NCBI RefSeq assembly: GCF_005280585.1
Contig: NZ_SZVO01000011.1
Span: forward strand, 124,391 to 188,390
DNA: 64,000 nt
Direction: 5' to 3'
DNA from: Dyadobacter frigoris
GTDB taxonomy: Bacteria > Bacteroidota > Bacteroidia > Cytophagales > Spirosomataceae
Shown here: positions 1 through 8,473 of the stretch, one piece after another
How the letters are laid out: every line of letters starts with the position of its first letter
Numbering within the stretch: the first letter of the stretch is position 1
The notes under the pieces: model-generated
What the model saw: the letters and a program-made list of their open reading frames with translations, nothing else
Database searches by the model: none
What the model was told of the DNA's origin: nothing
Translations under genes and position numbers: made by a program

Positions 1-549
1 CATTTAGAAAAGGCAGAAAACATCGATTATCGAAATGCTGCATTTAAAGATCAGGTTGAAAAACTCGATAAAAATAAACCTGTGTTCGTGTACTGCCTTT
101 CAGGTGGAAGAAGTGGACAGGCCGCGAAAATCTTGCATGAGAAAGGATTTACGGATGTTTATGATATGCAGGGAGGTTATTTAAAATGGACATCGTCAGG
201 AAAATTAATCGATGCTCCAAAGGATGCTGCTGCTTCTAATAAAGGAATGAGTGCTCCTGATTTTAAGAAATTAACCCGCTCAGGAAAATTAGTGATGGTG
301 GATTTTTACGCTCCCTGGTGCGCACCTTGTATCAAAATGCTTCCTACGGTTCACAAACTAGCAGAAGAATATAAGTCCAAAGCAACAATTGAAGCAATTC
401 ATTACGACCAGAATAAAGCGTTGGCTAAGGAGCTTGGTATTGACGAAATACCCGCTTTCCTTTTTTACAAAAATGGAAAATTAATTCTTCGTAAGAATGG
501 GTTAATGGAAGAAGCGGACTTCAAGAAATTAATTGAAGAAAATCTTTAA
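1..549 (+). CDS. Rhodanese-thioredoxin fusion protein (5' end missing)
   Basis: The reading frame is open from base 1, so the gene starts upstream of the window; the GTG at 82 is internal. The first ~50 visible codons are the end of a rhodanese domain with the active-site loop CLSGGRSG (Cys at bases 94-96), which carries sulfur as a persulfide. After a short linker comes a thioredoxin domain (from about base 250) with the redox motif WCAPC at 316-330 and the cis-Pro motif EIPAF. Known chemistry suggests sulfur transfer or thiol-disulfide exchange, probably in the periplasm in Bacteroidota; the signal peptide, if any, is outside the window. It converges on carA across a shared terminator. Confidence 0.85.
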   Translation, partial: HLEKAENIDYRNAAFKDQVEKLDKNKPVFVYCLSGGRSGQAAKILHEKGFTDVYDMQGGYLKWTSSGKLIDAPKDAAASNKGMSAPDFKKLTRSGKLVMVDFYAPWCAPCIKMLPTVHKLAEEYKSKATIEAIHYDQNKALAKELGIDEIPAFLFYKNGKLILRKNGLMEEADFKKLIEENL

Positions 550-561
550 TATTAATTTCTT

Positions 562-610
562 AAGCATAAAAAAAATCCACTCGAAATTCGGGTGGATTTT
601 TTTTATGCTT
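562..610. terminator. Bidirectional intrinsic terminator between the thioredoxin gene and carA
   Basis: A perfect 19-bp inverted repeat (arms 562-580 and 592-610) encloses an 11-nt loop. The GC core is flanked by an A-run on one side and a T-run on the other, so it can end transcription from both convergent genes. Confidence 0.85.
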
Positions 611-625
611 TTTTATATTGATTTA

Positions 626-1729
626 CTAAACCGCTGAAAGCAGCTTAGTAAATTCATCAAATAAGTATCTGGAATCATGAGGCCCTGGTGATGCTTCCGG
701 GTGATATTGTACCGAAAAAGCAGGATAATCCTTACGACGAATTCCTTCGATCGTTTTATCATTCAGGTTAATGTGTGTAATTTCAACATCCGGATGACTC
801 TGGATTTCGTCAGGATTTACCGCAAAACCATGATTTTGAGAAGTTACCTCACACATCCCGGTAATCAGGTTTTTAACCGGATGGTTCAACCCACGGTGCC
901 CGTGGTGCATTTTATAGGTGTTAATACCGCTTGAAAGCGCCAACAGTTGGTGTCCCAGGCAAATACCGAATAACGGTTTACCTGTTTTAACCATTTCATC
1001 GACCGTCTTTATTGCGTATGGCATCGCGGATGGATCACCCGGTCCGTTTGAGATAAAAAATCCATCCGGGTTCCAGCTCATTACTTCTTCAAACGACGCC
1101 TGTGCCGGGAAAACCTTGCAATAACATCCGCGCTGCGTAAGATTATTCAGGATACTTTTCTTAATACCATAATCCATTACAGCAATTCTCCACTTGCTTT
1201 CTGCTTCTGTACCCATATAATATGGCACATCCGTGGTAACATATGAGGATAATTCAAGACCGTCCATTGAAGGTACTTTGTGCAATTCGTCCATCAATTC
1301 CTTTTCATCCAGTATCTGGGATGAAATAATCGCGTTCATTACTCCTTTTTCACGAACATGGCGAACAATATGCCTTGTGTCCACATTGCTAACGCCAACG
1401 ATTTTTGCTCTTTCAAAATATTCTTGAAGAGAATAATCAGCTGTATCACGTGAATAAATTGTCGAGAAGGTATTACAAACCATCCCTTTAATTTTCACTG
1501 AACTTGATTCTTCCTCATCTTCAAGCTGAACACCGTAATTTCCGATATGGGAATTAGTGTTCACTATGATTTGTCCAAAATAGGAAGGGTCAGTATAAAT
1601 TTCCTGATACCCCGTCATTCCCGTGTTAAAGCAGATCTCGCCACCGGTTGTGCCGTCTATCCCTAAAGCTAACCCTCTATATGCTGTTCCGTCTTCCAGC
1701 AGTAATAAAGCCTCTTTCTTTTGATTCAT
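626..1729 (-). CDS. carA: Carbamoyl-phosphate synthase small (glutaminase) subunit
   Basis: The product hydrolyses glutamine and passes ammonia to CarB for carbamoyl phosphate, the precursor of pyrimidines and arginine. The 367-aa length is usual. Residues 1-150 form the CarA N-terminal domain, and 180-365 a class I glutamine amidotransferase with nucleophile Cys257 in GICLGHQ and the His343/Glu345 pair in YHPEAS. The ATG start fits the conserved N-terminus (LEDGTAYRG). carB is not adjacent: the gene lies alone between the end of the ribosomal cluster and a convergent neighbour. A TACTTTTG promoter element lies about 105 bases upstream. Confidence 0.97.
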   Translation of the reverse strand: MNQKKEALLLLEDGTAYRGLALGIDGTTGGEICFNTGMTGYQEIYTDPSYFGQIIVNTNSHIGNYGVQLEDEEESSSVKIKGMVCNTFSTIYSRDTADYSLQEYFERAKIVGVSNVDTRHIVRHVREKGVMNAIISSQILDEKELMDELHKVPSMDGLELSSYVTTDVPYYMGTEAESKWRIAVMDYGIKKSILNNLTQRGCYCKVFPAQASFEEVMSWNPDGFFISNGPGDPSAMPYAIKTVDEMVKTGKPLFGICLGHQLLALSSGINTYKMHHGHRGLNHPVKNLITGMCEVTSQNHGFAVNPDEIQSHPDVEITHINLNDKTIEGIRRKDYPAFSVQYHPEASPGPHDSRYLFDEFTKLLSAV

Positions 1730-1833
1730 ATATGGTTAAATCGATTTGCTAATTATAACATTCTCACGATTAAAGCAGTTCAATTTCTGAACCGTAAGAG
1801 ATAAGCACCATCTTACTATTAAATTTGGCGCTG

Positions 1834-1841
1834 CAAAAGTA
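1834..1841 (-). promoter_or_regulatory. Probable -7 element of the carA promoter
   Basis: The minus strand reads TACTTTTG, matching the Bacteroidota -7 consensus TAnnTTTG. No TTTG sits at the expected distance upstream; that position falls inside the terminator hairpin of the ribosomal operon. Only half of the promoter is therefore supported. Confidence 0.45.
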
Positions 1842-1858
1842 TATATTTTTAGTCAAAA

Positions 1859-1890
1859 AAAAGGGTTAAACGAAAACGTCTAACCCTTTT
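1859..1890 (-). terminator. Terminator of the ribosomal protein superoperon
   Basis: A 10-bp perfect stem (1859-1868 with 1881-1890) around a 12-nt loop. On the minus strand it is followed by a run of eight Us (1855-1862 on the plus strand are A). It lies about 30 bases after the rplQ stop. Confidence 0.85.
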
Positions 1891-1921
1891 AATAATATTT
1901 AATCAGATGCTTTGCATTATA

Positions 1922-2491
1922 TTATTCACTTTTAGCATCTTCTTGAGATTCATCAGACTCTGCTTTTGGAGCTTCTGGTGTTTCGTCTTCAGCTACGATC
2001 GGGAAATCAGCTTTCGGTGCAACAACTGGTGCTGCTTCTACTGCTGATGTTTCTGATCCGCCTTCTTTCTTACCACCACGACGGCTACGACGAGTTTTCA
2101 CAGGTTTGTCTGCGTTAGCAAGTAGTAATGCATCGTTGAAATCAACAAGTTCCATCAAAGACATTTCAGCCGCATCACCTAAACGGTTACCCAATTTGAT
2201 GATACGAGTGTATCCGCCCGGACGGTCTGCAATTTTATCAGAAATAGTACCAAAAAGTTCTTTAACTGATTCTTTGTCGTTCAAATAGCCAAAGATCACA
2301 CGACGGTTGTGAGTCGTATCTTCTTTTGCACGAGTCAACAAAGGCTCAACAAACTTTTTAAGTTCTTTCGCTTTTGCAAGCGTTGTTTCAATTCTTTTGT
2401 GAAGAATCAACGAGGAAGCCATATTCGCAAGCATTGCTTTTCTGTGTGAATGCGTCCTTCCCAGGTGATTTACTTTTCTTCCGTGTCTCAT
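1922..2491 (-). CDS. rplQ: 50S ribosomal protein L17
   Basis: L17 lies near the polypeptide exit tunnel of the large subunit. The start is placed at the ATG giving MRHGRKVNHLGR, the conserved family N-terminus; a longer frame exists but adds 11 unconserved residues. The protein is 189 aa: the usual core of about 115-120 residues, then a basic patch (TRRSRRGGKK) and an Ala/Glu/Pro-rich acidic tail of some 50 residues. Such tails are common on L17 of Bacteroidota; the function of this one is unknown. It is the last gene of the alpha cluster, 74 bases after rpoA. Confidence 0.97.
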   Translation of the reverse strand: MRHGRKVNHLGRTHSHRKAMLANMASSLILHKRIETTLAKAKELKKFVEPLLTRAKEDTTHNRRVIFGYLNDKESVKELFGTISDKIADRPGGYTRIIKLGNRLGDAAEMSLMELVDFNDALLLANADKPVKTRRSRRGGKKEGGSETSAVEAAPVVAPKADFPIVAEDETPEAPKAESDESQEDAKSE

Positions 2492-2565
2492 TTTGTTTTT
2501 GTTTAGTTGCTTCGAGCTGCGCATTGCTACGCGCTACAGAATACAGACTTATTATGGAATTTATT

Positions 2566-3555
2566 TTATTCTTCGTCCAAACGATATTTGGCAACATCCA
2601 TTCCAAATACCAGTTGTTTGTCAGCAACAAGTTGCTCCAACTCAGTCAGAGATTTTTTACCGAAGTTACGGAACTTCATCATGTCCGAAATTTCAAGTCT
2701 TACTAAATCACCTAAAGACTTAACGTCAGCAGATTTCAAACAGTTGTAAGCACGAACTGAAAGATCCAACTCCGACAATGAAGTTTTAAGCAATTTCCTC
2801 ATACGCAACATTTCTTCATCAACCTGATTATCTTCCTCAGCTTTCTGTTTCTCAAACGTCATAGTCTGATCAGAGAATAGCATAAAGTGTTGAATCAAAA
2901 TATTCGCAGCTCCTTTAAGAGCATCTTCAGGGTGGATTGACCCATCAGTTTGAATATCAATTAAAAGACGTTCGTAATCTGTACGTTGTTCAACACGCGT
3001 GTTTTCAACGCTGTATTTTACATTTTTAATCGGTGTATAGATAGAATCCATTGCGATGTATCCGAAAGGCAATTCATTTGCTCTTGGCTCATCCGCAGGA
3101 ACGTATCCTCTTCCTTTATCCAACAAAAGCTCCATTTCGAACTCCTTGTTGTCGTCAATGTGACAAATTACTTGATCAGGATTTAAAACTTCGAAAGCGC
3201 TGGTAAACTTGCTGATGTCACCGGCTGTAATAACCGATACATTTTTAAGGTTAACAACAATTCTGCTCTCGTTTAAATCCGATACTTTTTTAAATCGAAC
3301 CATTTTAAGGTTCAGGATGATTTCTGTTACATCCTCAACAATACCTTCAATGGACGAAAATTCATGAAGCACACCAGGGAACTTCACGCTCGTGATGGCA
3401 TAGCCTTCCAAAGATGAAAGAAGAATCCTGCGTAACGCATTACCGATTGTTACGCCATACCCTTTCTCTAAAGGCTTAAACTCAAACAACCCGTGAAAGT
3501 CGTCTGCTTTTTCCATGACGACCTTATCAGGCATTTGGAAAGCTAATATTGACAT
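2566..3555 (-). CDS. rpoA: DNA-directed RNA polymerase alpha subunit
   Basis: At 329 aa this is standard length. Residues 1-230 are the dimerisation/assembly domain (LRRILLSSLEGYAI, the beta-contact region). A charged linker follows, and residues ~250-315 form the C-terminal DNA- and activator-binding domain (LDLSVRAYNCLKSA and the helix-hairpin-helix FGKKSLTELE). It sits in the alpha cluster between rpsD and rplQ, the arrangement seen across bacteria. Confidence 0.98.
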   Translation of the reverse strand: MSILAFQMPDKVVMEKADDFHGLFEFKPLEKGYGVTIGNALRRILLSSLEGYAITSVKFPGVLHEFSSIEGIVEDVTEIILNLKMVRFKKVSDLNESRIVVNLKNVSVITAGDISKFTSAFEVLNPDQVICHIDDNKEFEMELLLDKGRGYVPADEPRANELPFGYIAMDSIYTPIKNVKYSVENTRVEQRTDYERLLIDIQTDGSIHPEDALKGAANILIQHFMLFSDQTMTFEKQKAEEDNQVDEEMLRMRKLLKTSLSELDLSVRAYNCLKSADVKSLGDLVRLEISDMMKFRNFGKKSLTELEQLVADKQLVFGMDVAKYRLDEE

Positions 3556-3692
3556 AGTCCTTGCTCCTTTTATAGTAGTAAATGATAGTTGATCACGCTA
3601 CCGTTACCTTTGCGATCGCAAATATTGCCGTTTTTCGGCTACAAGCACGCTCCAAGAATGAAGCGTGCTCATAAAATTTTGAAGATTACTTA

Positions 3693-4298
3693 TTATTTCG
3701 AGTACAACTCAACGATAAGTTGCTCGTTGATATTTTCAGGAATCTGTTCGCGGTCAGGGAAAGTTATAAATTTACCTGAAAGCTCCTGTCCATTCCATTC
3801 TAACCAGTTAAAACCTTTAGAACTGTGGCCAGCTAAGCTTTCCGAAACAGCTTCAAGAGATTTAGATTTTTCACGAACTGTAACAGTTTGTCCAGGGCGC
3901 AAAGAATACGAAGGTATATTAACCAGTTCTCCATCAACAAGAATATGTTTGTGAGAGACCAACTGACGAGCTGCACGTCTTGTAGGAGCAATTCCTAAAC
4001 GATAAACTGTGTTATCAAGACGAGCTTCGCAGAAACGGAGTAAGTTTTCACCAGTAAGACCTTCTTTTACAGACGCTTTTTCGAAGAGATTACGAAACTG
4101 TCTTTCAAGAATACCGTAGATAAACTTAACTTTTTGCTTTTCCATTAATTGTAAAGCGTATTCCGATTTTTTGGAACGACGACCCTTTCCGTGTACTCCG
4201 GGTGGGTAATTTTTCTTTGCAAGTGCTTTGCTAGGGCCTAAAATTGGTTCTCCGTAGCGTCTTGCAATCTTTGATTTGGGACCTGTGTAACGAGCCAT
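3693..4298 (-). CDS. rpsD: 30S ribosomal protein S4
   Basis: A primary 16S rRNA binder and, in many bacteria, translational repressor of the alpha operon. The 201-aa protein begins MARYTGPKSKIARRYG and has the S4 RNA-binding domain at about residues 90-155 (CEARLDNTVYRLG, then SHKHILVDG). The N-terminal domain lacks the four cysteines of zinc-binding S4, so this is the zinc-free form. A 137-bp gap before rpoA contains no further gene. Confidence 0.98.
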   Translation of the reverse strand: MARYTGPKSKIARRYGEPILGPSKALAKKNYPPGVHGKGRRSKKSEYALQLMEKQKVKFIYGILERQFRNLFEKASVKEGLTGENLLRFCEARLDNTVYRLGIAPTRRAARQLVSHKHILVDGELVNIPSYSLRPGQTVTVREKSKSLEAVSESLAGHSSKGFNWLEWNGQELSGKFITFPDREQIPENINEQLIVELYSK

Positions 4299-4389
4299 TT
4301 GATACTAATTGTTTGTAATGTTAATGATAACCATTCTGTAACCCCAGTGTCCAAATTACGAATGAAGAAATCATTGGATAAAAAATAAA

Positions 4390-4785
4390 CTAAACTCTTC
4401 TTCTTTTCGGAGGACGACATCCGTTGTGAGGAAGTGGAGTAATATCACGGATTGTGGTTACTTCAATTCCTGCATTTTGAATCGTACGAATCGCCGACTC
4501 ACGACCTGAACCAGGTCCTTTAACAAAAATTTCAGCTTTACGCATTCCAAGGTCAAACGCTACCTGAGCACAGTTTTGTGCTGCAGTCTGAGCTGCATAA
4601 GGCGTGTTTTTCTTAGAACCACGGAATCCCATTTTACCAGCCGAAGCCCATGAGATCACCTGTCCATTATTGTTAGTGATAGAGATGATGATGTTGTTGA
4701 AAGAAGCTCTGATGTGTACCTGACCCACAGACTCTACTACAACAACTCTCTTTTTTGCCTTGTCTTTTCTTTTATTTTGTGCCAT
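4390..4785 (-). CDS. rpsK: 30S ribosomal protein S11
   Basis: Platform protein of the small subunit. The 131-aa product shows family signatures INNNGQVISWASAG and FVKGPGSGRESAIR, and a C-terminus rich in arginine (GCRPPKRRRV). The N-terminus is short and lysine-rich. It lies between rpsM and rpsD in the alpha cluster. Confidence 0.98.
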   Translation of the reverse strand: MAQNKRKDKAKKRVVVVESVGQVHIRASFNNIIISITNNNGQVISWASAGKMGFRGSKKNTPYAAQTAAQNCAQVAFDLGMRKAEIFVKGPGSGRESAIRTIQNAGIEVTTIRDITPLPHNGCRPPKRRRV

Positions 4786-4801
4786 TGCTTATGGAATAAG
4801 A

Positions 4802-4819
4802 TGTGGCTGTGATGCCACA
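4802..4819 (-). other. Small hairpin between rpsM and rpsK
   Basis: TGTGGC and GCCACA pair over a 6-nt loop in the 42-base gap between the two cistrons. No U-run follows, so a terminator is unlikely; a role in RNA processing or translation is only a guess. Confidence 0.3.
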
Positions 4820-4827
4820 CTCATTGT

Positions 4828-5205
4828 TTATTTAGTAGCCTTTTTCTTGTTCGCGATTGTCTTGCGTTTACCCTTACGAGTACGAGAGTTATTCTTGGTT
4901 CTCTGTCCGCGCAATGGCAATCCCTTACGATGACGAAGGCCACGGTAACAAGCAATATCCATTAAGCGTTTGATACTCAATTGAACCTCCGACTTTAGTG
5001 CTCCCTCAACTTTATATTCGCCTGAAATAACAGAACGAATAGCCCCTGACTCTTCATCTGTCCAGTCAAGTACTTTTTTATCCAGATCCACACCTGCTTT
5101 GTCCAGAATTTTCTTCGCAGTACTGCGACCAATTCCAAAAATGTAAGTTAAGGCAATCTCGCCTCTTTTACGGTCGGGGATATCAACTCCTGAAATACGT
5201 GCCAT
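4828..5205 (-). CDS. rpsM: 30S ribosomal protein S13
   Basis: Head protein that bridges to the large subunit and touches P-site tRNA. It is 125 aa and begins MARISGVDIPDRKRGEIAL. A helix-hairpin-helix segment (GIGRSTAKKIL) precedes the conserved motif CYRGLRHRKGLPLRGQ, and the tail is basic (RKGKRKTIANKKKATK). The gene follows rpmJ by 6 bases, consistent with coupled translation. Confidence 0.98.
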   Translation of the reverse strand: MARISGVDIPDRKRGEIALTYIFGIGRSTAKKILDKAGVDLDKKVLDWTDEESGAIRSVISGEYKVEGALKSEVQLSIKRLMDIACYRGLRHRKGLPLRGQRTKNNSRTRKGKRKTIANKKKATK

Positions 5206-5211
5206 AATTTA

Positions 5212-5328
5212 TTAACCTTGTCTTTGTTTATACCGTGGGTTCTTCTTGTTTATTACGTAGACCTTACCCTTCCGGCGTATGACTTTACAGTCTACACTGC
5301 GCTTTTTTACTGATGCTTTAACTTTCAT
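5212..5328 (-). CDS. rpmJ: 50S ribosomal protein L36, zinc-free type
   Basis: A 38-codon gene read from ATG at 5326-5328 to TAA at 5212-5214. The product starts MKVKASVKKRS and ends PRYKQRQG, matching L36. Of the usual Cys-Cys-Cys-His zinc ligands only Cys14 remains; positions 11, 27 and 32/33 are Ser, Asn and Arg/Tyr. It is therefore a zinc-independent L36. It lies between infA and rpsM, the normal position. Confidence 0.95.
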   Translation of the reverse strand: MKVKASVKKRSVDCKVIRRKGKVYVINKKNPRYKQRQG

Positions 5329-5376
5329 CTTACTTACAATAGTTATTTCCTAAACTAATCTATTCAAACTCTTAGC

Positions 5377-5595
5377 TTACTTGTATCGGTATACAATTCT
5401 GGCTTTCGATAAGTCGTATGGAGACATTTCAAGCTTTACACGGTCGCCAGGTAAAATTTTAATATAATGCATCCTCATTTTACCTGAAATGTGTGCTATT
5501 ACTTCGTGTTTATTTTCCAATACTACACGAAACATTGCATTCGAGAGTGCCTCTAAAATTACTCCGTCTTGCTCAATTGATGCTTGTTTTGCCAT
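5377..5595 (-). CDS. infA: Translation initiation factor IF-1
   Basis: A 72-aa, single S1/OB-fold protein that occupies the ribosomal A site during initiation. It shows the family patterns GVILEALSNAMFRV and HISGKMRMHYIKILPGDRV. The length equals that of typical IF-1. It sits 12 bases after map and upstream of rpmJ. Confidence 0.97.
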   Translation of the reverse strand: MAKQASIEQDGVILEALSNAMFRVVLENKHEVIAHISGKMRMHYIKILPGDRVKLEMSPYDLSKARIVYRYK

Positions 5596-5607
5596 TCGTA
5601 GCTTTTA

Positions 5608-6405
5608 TTACTTTACTTCAACCATTAGGCTGGTATTCGCCGTGACTTGTTCTATATAATCAAAAGTGGTAAGAATTTCAGCTTTTCCTTTACGCACTAC
5701 AATAGTATGTTCAAAATGAGCAGAGTATTTACGATCCGTTGTCCTGATTGTCCAGCCGTCTTTCTCCTGCATAACTGACTTAGTACCTAAGTTAATCATC
5801 GGTTCGATCGCCAAAACCATTCCTTCTTTCAAACGTAATCCTTTTCCTCTTTTTCCGTAGTTAGGAACTTCCGGGCTTTCATGTAGTTCTCTTCCTACAC
5901 CATGACCTACAAGTTCACGAACAACAGTGTAACCTCTTTCTTCGCAATAATGTTGCACAGCAAAACCGATATCGCCTATTCTTAATCCGTCAACTGCTTG
6001 TTCAATTCCCTTATAAAGAGATTTTTTGGTGGCAGTTAAAAGATCCATTACCTCTTTTGATACTTCCCCCACAGGATATGTGTAAGCACTGTCACTGTGG
6101 AATCCATTTAACTTAACACCGCAATCAATTGAAACAATGTCTCCGTCTTTTAGTTCATAATTCCCGGGAATTCCGTGAACTACTACTTCATTTACAGACA
6201 TACAAAGTGAAGCAGGGAAATTGTTGAAACCTTTAAAGGAGGGGATACCTCCGAAGCTTCTGATATAATCCTCAGCGATTGTGTCAAGCTTTTTAGTGGT
6301 GATTCCTGGTTTTATCCATTGTGCCACTTCGGCATGTGCCTTACCCAAAACCTGAGCACTTTCTTTAATGAGGTTTATTTCCTCTTCTGTTTTCAAATAA
6401 ATCAT
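5608..6405 (-). CDS. map: Methionine aminopeptidase, type I
   Basis: Removes the N-terminal methionine from nascent proteins using a dinuclear metal centre. At 265 aa it has the type I core without an N-terminal zinc finger. The metal ligands are visible: two Asp in SIDCGVKLNGFHSDSAYT, His in GHGVGRELHE, Glu in AIEPM, and Glu in FEHTIVV. It begins 6 bases after the secY stop, so the two genes are almost certainly cotranscribed. Confidence 0.97.
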   Translation of the reverse strand: MIYLKTEEEINLIKESAQVLGKAHAEVAQWIKPGITTKKLDTIAEDYIRSFGGIPSFKGFNNFPASLCMSVNEVVVHGIPGNYELKDGDIVSIDCGVKLNGFHSDSAYTYPVGEVSKEVMDLLTATKKSLYKGIEQAVDGLRIGDIGFAVQHYCEERGYTVVRELVGHGVGRELHESPEVPNYGKRGKGLRLKEGMVLAIEPMINLGTKSVMQEKDGWTIRTTDRKYSAHFEHTIVVRKGKAEILTTFDYIEQVTANTSLMVEVK

Positions 6406-6411
6406 TCCAAA

Positions 6412-7725
6412 TCAGATAGCGACACTTTCAGTCCTACCTTTTACACGTCCGGATTTCATAAGTCCTTCATATCTCCTCATTAGAAGATAGCTTTCCACTT
6501 GCTGCAAAGTATCCAAAACAACACCTACCATGATAAGTAAAGATGTTCCTCCGAAGAAATGAGCAAAGTCAGTTGATACACCAGCCAAACTTGCAAAAGC
6601 AGGCAAGGTAGCTACGATAGCTAACATGAGTGAACCAGGGAAAGTAATACGGTCCAATACCGAACTGATATATTCAGAAGTTTGCTGACCTGGCTTAACA
6701 CCTGGAATAAAACCGCCTCCTCTTTTCATATCATCTGCAATTTGCTGCGGGTTAACCGAGATTGCAGTATAAAAGAAAGTAAAAACGATAATAAGGAAAG
6801 CAAACAACAAATTGTATTGCCAGGTTGTATAGTTTGCAAAAATAGTGGCCACGTTACTCGCGAAGTCACTTTTCTCTGCAAAATAAGACGCTCCAAGTGA
6901 AGGAATGAACATTAACGCCTGAGCGAAAATAATTGGCATTACACCAGCTGCGTTCAGTTTCAATGGAAGGTATTGACGTTGGCCACCCATAACGCGGTTA
7001 CCAACTACCTGTTTTGCATATTGTATTGGTATACGGCGTACTGCCTGCGTTAACATCACAGCGCCCATGATCACAAAATACAAGGCTACAATTTCTAACA
7101 CGAAAAGCAAGATTCCACCCGTTCCTCTTGAAGAGAACTCTTTAAGAATTGCACCCGGAAAACGGGAAACAATACCAATCATAATCAACATTGAGATACC
7201 GTTTCCTACACCTTTATCCGTAATACGCTCACCCAACCACATACAGAACATTGTTCCGGCTGCAAGGACAAAAACAGAAGATATAGAAAACAAGCTGCGT
7301 GAAACCAATAATGCTTCATCAGGAACAGTTGTATTTAAATACGCAGTCCCTTGTACCAGTGTAACAACAATCGTTAGTACCCTTGTAATTTGATTTAACT
7401 TCTTACGCCCTGATTCTCCTTCTTTTTGCATCTTCTGGAAATATGGCAATGCCATAGTCAACAGCTGAATTGCAATGGAAGCAGAAATGTAAGGCATGAT
7501 ACCCAACGCAAAGATGGATGCTTTACTAAAAGCTCCACCTAAGAAAGTATCCAGAAGACCTAATAAACCCTGTGATGAAAAATTCATCTGATCCGGTTCT
7601 ACACCAGGCAAAGCTACATAAGACCCTAAACGGAATATTGTTATAAACAAAAGAGTGTTGAGAATTCTTGTTCTCAACTCCTCAATCGAAAATATATGTT
7701 TTATCGTCTCAAAAAATCGTTTCAT
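6412..7725 (-). CDS. secY: Preprotein translocase subunit SecY
   Basis: The channel subunit of the Sec translocon in the inner membrane. The 437-aa protein has the expected series of about ten hydrophobic segments and family motifs: LGIMPYISASI in the second segment, GVGNGISMLI near the middle, and the cytoplasmic loop GVKPGQQTSEYI. The C-terminus ends with a basic stretch (RYEGLMKSGRVKGR). It closes the spc part of the cluster, with map directly behind it. Confidence 0.98.
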   Translation of the reverse strand: MKRFFETIKHIFSIEELRTRILNTLLFITIFRLGSYVALPGVEPDQMNFSSQGLLGLLDTFLGGAFSKASIFALGIMPYISASIAIQLLTMALPYFQKMQKEGESGRKKLNQITRVLTIVVTLVQGTAYLNTTVPDEALLVSRSLFSISSVFVLAAGTMFCMWLGERITDKGVGNGISMLIMIGIVSRFPGAILKEFSSRGTGGILLFVLEIVALYFVIMGAVMLTQAVRRIPIQYAKQVVGNRVMGGQRQYLPLKLNAAGVMPIIFAQALMFIPSLGASYFAEKSDFASNVATIFANYTTWQYNLLFAFLIIVFTFFYTAISVNPQQIADDMKRGGGFIPGVKPGQQTSEYISSVLDRITFPGSLMLAIVATLPAFASLAGVSTDFAHFFGGTSLLIMVGVVLDTLQQVESYLLMRRYEGLMKSGRVKGRTESVAI

Positions 7726-7790
7726 GTTATGGGGCTTACATTATCTGTTCGATAATCAAACATACACGGTTTAGAACTGAACCAACAAGG

Positions 7791-8237
7791 TTACAACTTA
7801 ACGGCTTTACCACCTGCTTTTTCAATTGCTTCAACAGCAGACGAAGAAAAACCATTTGCCTGAATTTCAACAGCAGAAGTGATTTCACCACGGCTAAGGA
7901 TTTTCACAAGGTCTTTTTTCGCACAAAGTCCGTTTTCACGAAGCAAATCAAGCGTGATAACAGTAACATTCAATTTTTCAACAAGAGCCTGAATTGCATC
8001 AAGATTTAATGCTTTGTATTCTACTCTGTTAATGTTGTTAAAACCGAATTTAGGCAAACGTCTTTGAAGAGGCATCTGGCCACCTTCAAAACCCAATTTA
8101 CGGCTGTAACCTGAACGAGACTGTGCTCCATTATGTCCACGTGCAGAAGTTCCGCCTAAACCGGATCCCTGACCACGTCCGACACGTTTTCCGACTTTAA
8201 CGGATCCAGCTGCCGGTTTTAATGAACTAAGATTCAT
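7791..8237 (-). CDS. rplO: 50S ribosomal protein L15
   Basis: Late assembly protein of the large subunit. The 148-aa product starts MNLSSLKPAAGS and has the Gly/Arg-rich N-terminal extension (RVGRGQGSGLGGTSARGHNG) that threads into 23S rRNA, then a globular C-terminal half. It lies between rpmD (14 bases) and secY. Confidence 0.98.
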   Translation of the reverse strand: MNLSSLKPAAGSVKVGKRVGRGQGSGLGGTSARGHNGAQSRSGYSRKLGFEGGQMPLQRRLPKFGFNNINRVEYKALNLDAIQALVEKLNVTVITLDLLRENGLCAKKDLVKILSRGEITSAVEIQANGFSSSAVEAIEKAGGKAVKL

Positions 8238-8251
8238 ACTTTTAGTATTTA

Positions 8252-8431
8252 TTAGATTTCTTCAACTAAAACTAAGTGACTTACCTTACGGATCATACCC
8301 GCAATGGCGTCGGTATTTTCCTTCTCAACCGTACGGTTAATCTTACCTAGGCCTAACGCCTGGATAGTTAACTTTTGTCTTTCCGGACGATCGATAACAC
8401 TTTTAATTTGTGTAATACGTACTTTTGACAT
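8252..8431 (-). CDS. rpmD: 50S ribosomal protein L30
   Basis: A 59-codon gene from ATG at 8429-8431 to TAA at 8252-8254. The protein begins MSKVRITQIKSVIDRPERQK and continues with LGLGKINRTVE, both typical of bacterial L30. The usual order rpsE-rpmD-rplO holds. A hairpin overlaps the end of rpsE just upstream. Confidence 0.96.
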   Translation of the reverse strand: MSKVRITQIKSVIDRPERQKLTIQALGLGKINRTVEKENTDAIAGMIRKVSHLVLVEEI

Positions 8432-8448
8432 AATTACTCTCAGATAAA

Positions 8449-8473
8449 GGATAATCCCCTGTAAGGATTATCC
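8449..8473 (-). other. Nine-bp hairpin over the rpsE stop codon
   Basis: GGATAATCC (8449-8457) and GGATTATCC (8465-8473) form a perfect 9-bp stem with a 7-nt loop. It includes the rpsE stop codon and ends 17 bases before the rpmD start. On the minus strand it is followed only by UUUAU, so it is a weak terminator at best. It may modulate rpsE-rpmD coupling or mark an RNA processing site. Confidence 0.45.
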
